This document shows positions 1 to 7,553 of a stretch of 16,974 nucleotides of DNA, in pieces. The position numbers and the translations under genes were made by a program. The number at the start of each line of letters is the position of its first letter. Positions within the stretch are counted from its first letter, which is position 1. The stretch is from the NCBI GenBank assembly GCA_024196135.1, contig JAMQCK010000729.1, forward strand, positions 1-16,974, in the 5' to 3' direction. The DNA comes from Pleurotus ostreatus/Saccharomyces cerevisiae fusant. Lineage: Eukaryota; Opisthokonta. The notes beneath the pieces are model-generated. The model was not told the origin of the DNA. It did not search any database and saw only the letters and a list, made by a program, of their open reading frames with translations.

Positions 1-256
1 GGGGGCGGGTCCGGGGCGGAGGCGATGGGAGGCGTGTGAAGGCGCCTCATGACCGGGCGGCAGGCAGGAAGGGGGCACGCGGGGGGCGGCGCTTGCCTGC
101 GGTGCCGTCGGCGGCGGCGGAGTTGGGGGCCCGGGCGCATGATCCCCGGCTATATCTCCCGCCCGCACGCCGCGCCACAGCCCTCCTTCCCTCCTCCCCC
201 CATGTCCTGCTGAGCGCGCGCACACCGCCCCGCTCCCTCGCCGCCACCTACCGCCG
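1..256 (+). promoter_or_regulatory. GC-rich upstream and 5' leader of the GATA-like gene
   Basis: This is the stretch before the first coding gene. It is very GC-rich with GGC/CGG runs. A weak TATA-like string (ctatatctcc) lies at about 150-159, roughly 100 bases before the start codon, and is followed by a pyrimidine-rich tract at 178-201, a common layout near fungal transcription starts. A three-codon upstream reading frame (ATG TCC TGC TGA) lies at 202-213. No tRNA or other gene is visible. The promoter assignment is inferred from position. Confidence 0.4.
202..213 (+). promoter_or_regulatory. three-codon uORF in the leader
   Basis: ATG at 202 is followed by two sense codons and TGA at 211-213, 43 bases before the presumed start at 257. 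If transcription begins near the TATA-like string at about 151, this uORF would be in the leader and could lower or condition translation of the main frame. The sequence shows only the uORF; its use is inferred. Confidence 0.35.
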
Positions 257-2003
257 ATGAGCGCACCCCCGCCGTCTTCGCAGACGATGGAAGCCCTGCA
301 GGTCCTGACCAACGCAATGCACGAAGCCGAGGCCCTTCGCGCCCACCTCGCCGATGAGACTGCCGTCCGCTGCGCTGCGGAACGTGCGCGCGATCAAGCC
401 CTCGTCGATCGAGAAGAAGCGTTGGCTGACCTCGGGCGTGTACGCGCCCATTGCGACCGCGTCGAGCGCGAGGCGGGCACGACACGCGCGCAGCTGGAGC
501 AGGCCCTCCAGGAATGCCTCGCGCTGCGCCAACGTCTCAGTGCGATCGGCATGCTCGTCGCCAGCGCGGACGAGGTCGCCACCACCCATTCCCCCCCATC
601 CGCGCGCTGCCTTCCGCCGCAGCACCAGCGCCAGCTCACCCCCGACTCCCGCCGTCAACTCTCGCCCGACCGCTACCTCCCCCCTCCGCATGCTTCCCAG
701 GCCCCCACTCCGCCGTACACCCGCGGCACCTCGCACCACAGCTCCTCCGTCCAAAGCTCATTCCCCGGCTCCACCCACCCCTCCGCGTCCGCTCCCAGCC
801 GCTCAAACACCCCGCCCACGACGCCTCCTGAGAGCGGCATTCGATCGACCGTGGATATGGGCCCGCGATCGAGCTACGCCGCCGCCTTTGATCTCCGGCC
901 CACTGTCGGCCCCGCCACGCCTGGGTTCGCGACGTCCGCGTCGACGGGGTTCCCAACCTCCGGCTATCGGCGCCAGCGCAGCGCGTCGACGGAGGGCGAG
1001 CCGCCGGCGAAGCGTCAGCATGCCGCCTCGGCGAGCGAGTGGCAGCAGCCGCAAGGGCACCGCGTTATTCGATTGCCCGAGGACGGGCATTCCCTCTCGC
1101 AGCCAGCATGCTCCGGTGGTGCTGCGCGCGACGTCTTCGGTGGAGGTGCGCCGCAAGCGCATTCCCCCCCTCCGAGCCTGCAGCCGCATTCCCCGCACCC
1201 AAGCATGCAGCCGGCTTCGCCCCGCCCAAGCGTGGCGCACTCAAGCCCGCTGCCGTCTATTCCGTCCACGCCGGAGCCAGACACCAAGCCCACCGCCTCC
1301 TCGGTTTCCCCGCCCAACTCGGCGAAAGGAAGCGTGACGACGATCAAGGCGCCGTCCAAGGACCTCCCGAGCGCGACGGCAAAGGTGGTAACGACGGCTA
1401 CGGCTACCGTGCTGCTGAACGCTGAGGGGAAGCGGATCTGCGGCGAGTGCGGCATCCCCGGGCGCGAGCTCGACGGCAAGTGCGTCGAGAAGTGGGGTCC
1501 GGGGCCGAAGGGGAGGGGGACCGTGTGCTCGAAGTAAGTCCTGATTTCTCACTGCCGCATTCGAAATGGGATTGACCGCTCGTAGATGTCGCAAGAAGAT
1601 GCGCGCAGCGGAGAAGAAGCACCGCATCGGGAGCATCAACCCGACGGTCGCGAAGCTCTCCCCCCTCGACGACGACGAGCTGCTTGAGCTCGGCTCGCGC
1701 CCCGCTAGCCGCGCACGCGGCGGCGCTGGGCGCCTGGGCTCGAGCGGTAGCGCGCCGGTAGGGGCGAAGGGCGCTCCTGCGCGGCCTACGAACATGCGTC
1801 GCATGTCGTCCGCCTCGAATGCGGGAATGACCCATATCGCAACGCTTCAGGGCGAGGCTGCGGACGATGATCTCGACGACCTCCTGGACGATGACGAGGA
1901 GGATGGCGGCGAGGACGAACTGGTCGATAACGACGAGTTCATGGCCGCCGTCGACGCCGCCGAGTCGGGAGTGGGCGTGGGCGGGGATGCGTTTTCACCG
2001 TAG
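257..2003 (+). CDS. GATA-like zinc-finger protein with coiled coil and Pro/Ser-rich linker
   Basis: Two exons, 257-1533 and 1586-2003, flank a 52-nt intron (GTAAGT...TAG); the joined frame gives 564 residues. Residues about 10-95 are a charged, Leu/Ala/Glu-rich coiled coil. Residues about 100-390 are low-complexity Pro/Ser/Thr with many SP and TP sites, including four 9-residue repeats at 302-337. A metal-binding motif C395-x2-C398 ... W413-G-P-G-P-K-G ... C424-x2-C427 follows, with basic residues after it. The WxxGPxG..xCxxC part resembles GATA fingers, but the spacing between Cys pairs is 25 rather than 17-20, so DNA binding of the GATA type is likely but not certain. The C-terminus (about 515-550) is strongly Asp/Glu-rich and could be an activation or partner-binding segment. 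The intron falls inside the finger, between the last two Cys codons. Start 257 is the first in-frame ATG; the in-frame ATG at 287 has a better context (A at -3, G at +4) and may be the real start. Probably a nuclear regulator; targets unknown. Confidence 0.75.
1160..1267 (+). repeat. 27-bp x4 coding tandem repeat (SPxPS units)
   Basis: Four consecutive 27-bp units (1160-1186, 1187-1213, 1214-1240, 1241-1267) encode HSPPPSLQP, HSPHPSMQP, ASPRPSVAH and SSPLPSIPS. Units 1 and 2 are closest and units 3 and 4 have diverged. Every unit keeps the S-P-x-P-S core, a proline-directed phosphorylation-like site. Because the unit is a multiple of three, copy-number change keeps the frame. Confidence 0.75.
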
Positions 2004-2794
2004 CGCGGTTTGCATCGCGCTTCGGGTCCGGAACCCCAGCTCCAGCTTCTTTTCCTCCCTCCCTCAATCTTGGGAGCGCTCCGACGTGCGCGCTGTGCTC
2101 TCCCGGCACGCACTGCATCTTTGCAGCAGGCGTGTTATCCTGCTGCGCGTGGACTTCCGATCCTTTGTTGAACCCCGCCTCTATTAGCTACCTAGTCACC
2201 TACGCACCTACTTGTGTTCCATCCATCGCCCTCCCATCCTCATCCCCACCTGCATCGTGCTCCCCGTCATCAGCCTGCGAATTCACCATATACTTATCTA
2301 CTCACTCGCCTACCTACTGCTGTCAATTGTCGAATGTACTCTACCGTCTGAGCCTCTGCACTAATTGTCTAAGTATTTCGTCGCTGTGTTGTAATTTATT
2401 CGTCTGCGTTGTGCATTGAGTCTCCGCGTTACGGGTTGCGTGTCTCGATGAGCTCGGCGTGGATAGTGCATCATTTGGAGATCCGTGGACGGTCAGAGCT
2501 TTCTTTAGCGCTCGCCTCAATTCGAAGTTCGAAAGCGGAATTCGCGCGTGGAAATTACCGTCGGCATTTGCCATAGGGGGTGGCGCGAGGTCGTACAGCG
2601 CAAAAGTGGGCACAGCGAGACATAAGTAGATGTGCATGTCATTGCGGAAGATATAGATTCATCGATATTGCAGCCCCGCTACCTTGCATCTTCATGCTTC
2701 CTACCGCTTGCAACACCCTCTCACCGCCCTCGCCCCTCCGTCAGCACCATCGCCTACTCTGGCACCATCCAAACACCACCGTCGACCAACCCCC
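2004..2794. other. Intergenic tail-to-tail region
   Basis: This 791-bp gap separates the stop codons of two convergent genes. The left part (about 2040-2400) is pyrimidine-rich and suits the 3' UTR of the zinc-finger gene. TTTATT at 2395-2400 reads AATAAA on the minus strand and could serve as a poly(A) signal for the methyltransferase, though about 395 bases past its stop. Several short open frames occur on both strands; none shows a recognisable domain or a spliceable continuation. I see no RNA gene or mobile element here. Confidence 0.5.
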
Positions 2795-4119
2795 TTACGC
2801 CACCTTCCCCAAAATCAGCGCCAGCGGCCACTCGACCATCACATGCTCCCCGACCTCGCCCTTCTCCCTCCGCACGACCTCCTGCAGCGCCTTCCAGAAG
2901 CGGACGCTGATGTCGCCGTCCGGGTGCGCGAGGTCGTGCGGGTACTTCTCGTGGAAGGTGTGCAGGGAGGAGAAGGTGTGGAGGTAGCCGAGGAGGCCGT
3001 CCCAGGTGGTCTTGGTGCGCAGGATGACGGGGCGGGGGGAGGGGAGGGTGGGGTGGTGGGAGCCTGGGGTGGGAGGTGAGGTGAGTGAGAAGAGTGAGAG
3101 AGCGGGTACAATGAGAGCGGGAAGGGTGGTGGAGAAGGAAAGCGAAAGGGGGGGAGGGGGACACCAGCAAGAGTTAAGGAGAGAAAATATGACCACTGAC
3201 CAGTGAAGTAGATGCGCTGGAAGTCGGAGAGCATACCCGGTACGACGTCGTTACCGTTGGGGATCGCCTGCAGGTGCTCGTCGACGATAGTGCGTCCTGG
3301 GCGCTCCCAGTGAGGACCCAATGAGTTCTCGGGATCAGTACCTTGGCTGTACTAACGATAATTAGGCCAATAAGTAAGGACATTCCGAGAGGTAGAGAAA
3401 TACCTGGTGGATCAAGGGTGTCGCCGAGGGGTAGTCGCTCAGCCTAAATTCAGAGTAGCCCTAATTAAGAGTGCGTCAACTTCACTCTTCAAGTCAGTTT
3501 CCAGCAGAGTCGCCTACCCAAACAGCGATAGTCCCACCTGGACGCATCACCCGCGCGAGCTCCGGCCAAAGCTTCGACCAGTTAAACCAGTGCGCCGCTT
3601 GTGCTGACGAGCGCAGAGAACTATAATTAGGGGCAACTCGACACACGCGCACGCAAACGCCTCACCGGAAACAGTCATGTCGACAGACTTGTCGGGGAAG
3701 GACGAAAGGTCCTCGGCGGCGCTATGCACGAAGCGGAACTGGTCCGTACCGGTGGGGTAGAGCGACTCGACGCGGGTGCGCGCGCCCTGCAGCATCTTCT
3801 CGCTGGGGTCGATGCCGACGACGCGCTTGAATTGGGAGAGTTCTGTCGTAGCTTGGCCTGTGGGAGGAGATGGTTAAATATAGAAGGGGTATTAGCAAGG
3901 GGGAATGAGGAAGGAAAAGTGGGTCTGAGATGGGGGCGGAAGGGTATTCGAGAGGGGCAGCCTACCTGTACCACAGCCAAGGTCGAGGGCCATATTCCTG
4001 CGAGCGCGCTTGTCGCCCTCGTGATACTTGAGTATCAAGTCATAGAGCGTCCTAGGGTAAGTGGGCCTCGCAGCCGCATATCTTGCGGTGTCGAAAGTCT
4101 TCTTGGCAAAGGTAGCCAT
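2795..4119 (-). CDS. class I SAM-dependent methyltransferase (Tmt1 / trans-aconitate methyltransferase-like)
   Basis: Six exons on the minus strand: 4119-3966, 3857-3666, 3603-3518, 3460-3404, 3351-3201 and 3063-2795, all with GT-AG junctions, joined in phase to 302 residues, the usual size of this fungal family (yeast Tmt1 is about 300). The SAM-binding motif I, DLGCGTGQ, is at residues 46-53 and is split by intron 1. A post-I strand VVGIDPSEKML follows, and the post-core motif RPGGTIAVW ends exon 3. The C-terminal half has the W(x)RPGR and FxRIYFTG segments typical of the family. The start ATG has G at -3 and G at +4. The family transfers methyl from SAM to small carboxylic acids or related metabolites, probably in the cytosol; the substrate here is unknown. 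Intron 5 (137 nt) and the start of exon 6 are pyrimidine/proline-rich, so that acceptor (3064) is the least certain junction. It is divergent from the FAD oxidoreductase gene and may be co-regulated with it. Confidence 0.85.
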
Positions 4120-4331
4120 TGCTGCAAGTCCCTACCCAGTCTTTAGTACCTCAAGACCTCTTTGAACCTGTAGATTATGGATTCTCACCTCCCTCGAGCG
4201 CAACGAGTCGAAGTACTGGACAAGGAGCACTCCGGGCCGCCCAAACGCCGCCAGGGAAACATGTGCGCGTGACTCACAAAACGTGGGAAATCAACAATCA
4301 CATGACCCGCCGGCGCTTATTCCCGACCACC
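4120..4331. promoter_or_regulatory. Shared divergent promoter with a TGACTCA (Gcn4/AP-1-type) site
   Basis: Only 212 bp separate the start codons of the methyltransferase (minus) and the oxidoreductase (plus), so both promoters must lie here or overlap the genes. TGACTCA, the consensus of fungal Gcn4/AP-1-type bZIP factors, occurs at 4270-4276 near the middle of the right half. No clear TATA box is seen. The site match is direct; its use is inferred. Confidence 0.45.
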
Positions 4332-6424
4332 ATGCGCGCCCCATCGATGTTCGCGCCCCTGCTTCTTCTGCATGCCATGCCCGTGCTTTCCACGGTTCTC
4401 AATCCTTTTGAGGACTCTCAGGCAGTATTTGCTTCTCCGCAAGCTGAGAGTTTTCGGCCCGCGGGCTTGCCGCATCCCAATCCGAGCAAGTCATTTTGGA
4501 TAGATAGCTCGCCGGATGCGAATCCTCTGGCGAGGGAGGGCAGTGAGGGCGAGTTGACCTCCGATGCGGATGTGTGCATTATTGGCTCTGGAATGACTGG
4601 CGTCTCGGCCGCGTACGCGTTGTCAAAGCAAACACCGGGGCTGAAGGTGGTGATTCTGGAGGCGCGTAACTTCTGTCAGTGTTTCTCTCCTTTTGATCCA
4701 TGTGCGCAGACAACTCATCAGGAAACTTCGGACAGGTGCTGGAGCTACCGGTAGCTTACCTTTTCTACTTTTCTTTCTGAGCGTATGCCTGACGATAAGC
4801 AGGCCGAAACGGTGGTCACCTAACCCCTGCATTAGTCGAAGGCTTCACCTCTACCCAAGAGAAGTACGGGACAGAACAAACGCTCAAGAGTTACGCCCTC
4901 GAGAACTACACCGCCACGGAAATTGTGAAGGTCATCCACGAGCACGGGCTCGAGGAAGCCGTCGACCTCGTCGAGGGCGGGCATATCTCGCTGCTTATCA
5001 CGGAAAAGGAGGTCGAGGTGGCTAAGGCGGAAATTGCCGCGGCGGAGAAGGCTGGACAAGATCTCAGTGGTGTGACGTGGATTGACGCGGAGGAGATGGA
5101 GAAGGTGAGGTTGCGCAGGAGTTTGCGCCGTTTTACTGCGCAATCCTATGTGTAACCCACTTGCGTGCGGCTTGCTGATTTTCTTCCTCTTCGAAAGACC
5201 TATGGCGCGTCCTACCCCGGCATTCGGATCCCTGCGCACAACCTCTGGCCCCTCAAATTCGTGACCCAGCTCTACCATCTCGCCTCGAACAATCTCAATC
5301 TCACGCTACACACGCGCACGCCGGTGAACGCTATCACACCGCTCAACTCCTCATCAGACGGTAGCAAATCCTCCCCTTCGTACCATAGCCCATATTCTCC
5401 TGACGGACCTTCCTCCGCAGCTTCTGGCGAACGCCGCTGGTCTCTCTCCACCCCCCGCGGCGCCGTCGCCTGCAACTACGTCCTGCACGCCACCAACGCC
5501 TACGCCAGCCACCTCCTGCCGCACCTCGCCGGCCCTTCCGGTATCGTACCCGCGCGGGGGCAGGTCGCCGCCCTGCGCGCGGCGGTGCCGCTCGAGGGGC
5601 TCAACACCGTGAGCTGGGACGGGAATGAGGGCTTTGAGTACTGGTTCCCGCGGCCGGTGAGGGGGGAGGGTGCAAATCCGACGGCGCGCACGAACGGTAT
5701 GGAGAGCTCTGTCCACTCATTAGAAAACATCACTCATCCGGCGAACGATCGAACAGGCACTTCGAACCCCACCCACCCCCTCGTCATCGTCGGCGGCGGG
5801 CGCGAGGCCGCCGCGCCCACCTACGAGACCGGCGTCGAGGACGATAGTGTCACGAACCCGTCCGTGAGCCGCGTTTTGCGCGACTTCCTGCCTGAGGTGT
5901 TCCCGGGGAAGTATGAGAAGGGGCGGGAGTTCGAGATGGAGTGGACGGGGATTATGGGGTTTACGCGGTTGGGGGTGCCGTTTGTGAGTGGGGTTTGACT
6001 TGTGGATGTTCATCTCGGAACGCATCGTATTCGAAGAGATCAAGGTTCATTCGGATGCTGACGAAGTGCTATCACAGGTCGGCCCCGTGCTCGACAAGAC
6101 GAAGGCTTCGACGGACGCTGAGACGCACAAGGGCCAGTACATATCCGCGGGCTACACGGGTCATGGGATGCCGAAGGCGTATGCTTGGTGCGTGCAGGTT
6201 TAGTCGACCTTGTTTTTCGGCCGATCTTGTCTTCCGGTCGATCTTGTCTTCTGGTCGAAGCGTGTCTTGCGAGCGGTTAGCTAATCATTCATCTCGCTAC
6301 CTTAAGCGCGGAAGCAGCAGCGTCCATGATCGCCGCTGACATCAAGAACGAGACGTGGAAGCAGCCAGAGTGGCTGCCTGACCGGTACTTGACGTGGAAG
6401 AGGGATGGGTTGACTGGGCTGTGA
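4332..6424 (+). CDS. FAD-dependent oxidoreductase, DAO family, with signal peptide
   Basis: Six exons: 4332-4674, 4736-4750, 4803-5104, 5198-5983, 6078-6187 and 6307-6424. They join in phase with GT-AG introns of 61, 52, 93, 94 and 119 nt, giving 557 residues. The N-terminus (MRAPSMFAPLLLLHAMPVLS) looks like a signal peptide or anchor. The Rossmann motif GSGMTG is at residues 85-90 after a hydrophobic strand. The second FAD motif C-A-G-A-T-G-R-N-G-G-H is assembled from three exons, its middle supplied by a 15-nt microexon. A later VIVGGGRE strand and the C-terminal G-H-G-M-P-K-A-Y segment also fit DAO-family flavoproteins such as the PuuB group. The family oxidises amines or amino-acid-like substrates, releasing H2O2 or passing electrons on; the substrate is unknown. 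ATG 4332 has ACC before it; an in-frame ATG at 4302 with a weaker context would add a basic n-region. It is divergent from the methyltransferase, which suggests linked expression. Confidence 0.85.
6201..6268 (+). repeat. ~17-bp imperfect tandem repeat inside intron 5
   Basis: Units tcggccgatcttgtctt (6217-6233), ccggtcgatcttgtctt (6234-6250) and ctggtcgaagcgtgtctt (6251-6268) follow each other, with a more diverged unit before them (6201-6216). They fill much of the 119-nt last intron of the oxidoreductase gene, which explains its larger size. Confidence 0.7.
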
Positions 6425-7013
6425 GGGATGTGGTGCGATGAGCGAGCTGTGATCGTTAGTTGAAGGTGGATAGAGAGGGAGGAATATAGAGAAGTGAATA
6501 TAGAGCAGAGCGTGAGTGCACAATTACTGTGTACTGAATGTAGGATTTGGGCTTTAATCCCTGGATAACCAAGAAGACTTGACATTATCCTGTACTGCTG
6601 TGCGCTTCTGTTGGCAGAACCCTTTCGTAAAATCGCCCCGGCCTCAGCCCCATCCTGCCACCATCTCATCCGCATCACATCGGCTGATCTCCGCGGATCC
6701 TTCATCAGTGTCTATTCAACCCTTTTGGGTTGCGACAGGTACTGACACGCCTCGAACACATCCTTCCTCCCTGATGGCGGTCCCCAACACACACTGGTGG
6801 TCCTCGACATGCATCGGCACGGTTCTCTTCATTCATTTCATTCGAACCTAGCCGACATGTCTGCCATTGAGTAGGTGCGGCCGACCCTGGCCGTCAGCCA
6901 CCCTTGAAGCACTGTACGTTCTTCGGTGAGTATAAGAGGGCGCTCTCCTTGACTCTAAGACCTTTCGAACTTGTACTCCGCTAACCGCACGAGCTCAACT
7001 CGAACACACCACA
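6425..7013. promoter_or_regulatory. Oxidoreductase 3' UTR and promoter of the Thr-rich secreted protein gene
   Basis: The left part (6425-6560) is likely 3' UTR and has a short direct repeat of gaatatagag (about 6480-6505). The right part holds a good TATA-like box, tataagag at 6931-6938, 75 bases before the ATG at 7014, with pyrimidine-rich DNA between them, suitable for a core promoter. No convincing coding frame is present. Confidence 0.5.
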
Positions 7014-7158
7014 ATGATCCTCAGTAACATCTTCGCCCTCCTCGCCGTCTTCACCACCACCGCCCTCGCCAGTGGCTCGACCGAGTGCACGCGGACGACC
7101 TATGTGACGTCGACGACGTCGTACCCGGGAGCGACGACGACGGCGTTTGTGGATGGAG
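7014..7158 (+). CDS. Thr-rich secreted protein, exon 1 (gene interrupted by transposon)
   Basis: ATG at 7014 opens 48 codons with a clear signal peptide (MILSNIFALLAVFTTTALAS, cleavage likely after the LAS) and then a Thr/Ser-rich stretch with one Cys. The exon ends with a phase-1 donor GTGAGT at 7159. Without splicing, a stop comes three codons later (7164-7166). The matching phase-1 acceptor and the rest of the gene lie at 14323-14758, beyond the transposon. The joined product would be 132 residues with four Cys. A TATA-like box sits at 6931. Small Thr-rich secreted proteins of this kind in fungi are usually cell-wall or surface associated; no defined family is recognised. Confidence 0.7.
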
Positions 7159-7208
7159 GTGAGTGATAGAGCGCTAATGTCCTTCATTTTCCGTAGATGT
7201 GCAGTAGG

Positions 7209-7233
7209 CTCATCGGGAAAAGTCCGAGATCGA
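7209..7233 (+). repeat. Left terminal inverted repeat
   Basis: The first 13 bases (ctcatcgggaaaa, 7209-7221) are a perfect inverted match to 14168-14180. Over 25 bases, 20 are identical with the reverse complement of the right end (tcc, a and tcga also conserved). Confidence 0.7.
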
Positions 7234-7278
7234 GATGATACGAAAAAGAACACGCACCAACCGCGACCAACGACATGC

Positions 7279-7355
7279 AACCAGATTTGGATGAATTTCT
7301 CCAATTTACACATCGGGGTTTTGGAGAACCAGATTAACGACTGTCAACCAGATTT
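7279..7355 (+). repeat. Left subterminal repeats aaccagatt(t/a)
   Basis: Three direct copies lie at 7279-7288, 7327-7336 and 7346-7355. An inverted near-copy (attctggttgaac) is at 14132-14144 near the other end. Subterminal arrays of this kind are transposase-binding sites in CACTA elements; that role here is inferred. Confidence 0.6.
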
Positions 7356-7395
7356 AACCCGTCCGAAGCAGCGCCAGTTTATATTGGTTGACAGT
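7340..7395. repeat. Inverted repeat actgtcaacca / tggttgacagt
   Basis: A perfect 11-bp inverted repeat (7340-7350 and 7385-7395) separated by 34 nt in the left subterminal region; each arm contains the TCAACC/GGTTGA core seen at both element ends. Confidence 0.7.
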
Positions 7396-7464
7396 GCCTG
7401 TCTGTAATCTAACTTGTTCTGCTTGGTTTCATCGGACAAGCCAGGTTGAAGTAACGAATGTGGG

Positions 7465-7482
7465 ATGTATTCAGGAATACAT
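7465..7482. repeat. 18-bp palindrome ATGTATTC-AG-GAATACAT
   Basis: Perfect 8-bp arms around a 2-nt centre, between the element's left end and the 3' end of the DUF6532-like gene (72 bases past its stop on the minus strand). It could be a protein-binding site or part of the 3' end of that transcript; the sequence alone does not decide. Confidence 0.55.
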
Positions 7483-7553
7483 GTACTGCGATAACTACAG
7501 TCCTCGACGTCTCATGAGTGGCGGGGGTCGAGATGAAGGTGAATCTATGTAAG

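Noticed and set aside
36..260. 74-codon frame upstream of the zinc-finger gene
   Set aside because: Low-complexity Arg/Ala/Pro product of GC-rich DNA with no domain; it begins upstream of the likely transcription start.
248..1479. Long minus-strand open frames opposite the zinc-finger gene
   Set aside because: GC-rich antisense shadows of a coding region with few AT-rich stops; no domains.
2132..2637. Open frames on both strands in the convergent gap
   Set aside because: No domain, no splice partner, and composition fits 3' UTR.
7159..7196. Possible 38-nt mini-intron (GTGAGT...CTAAT...TTTTCCGTAG) after exon 1
   Set aside because: It is shorter than the fungal minimum, and the following frame reads a stop within four codons; the acceptor at 14322 restores a long in-phase frame.
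7147..7407. 86-codon plus frame crossing the left transposon end
   Set aside because: It runs from host exon into the terminal and subterminal repeats, so it cannot be a conserved gene.
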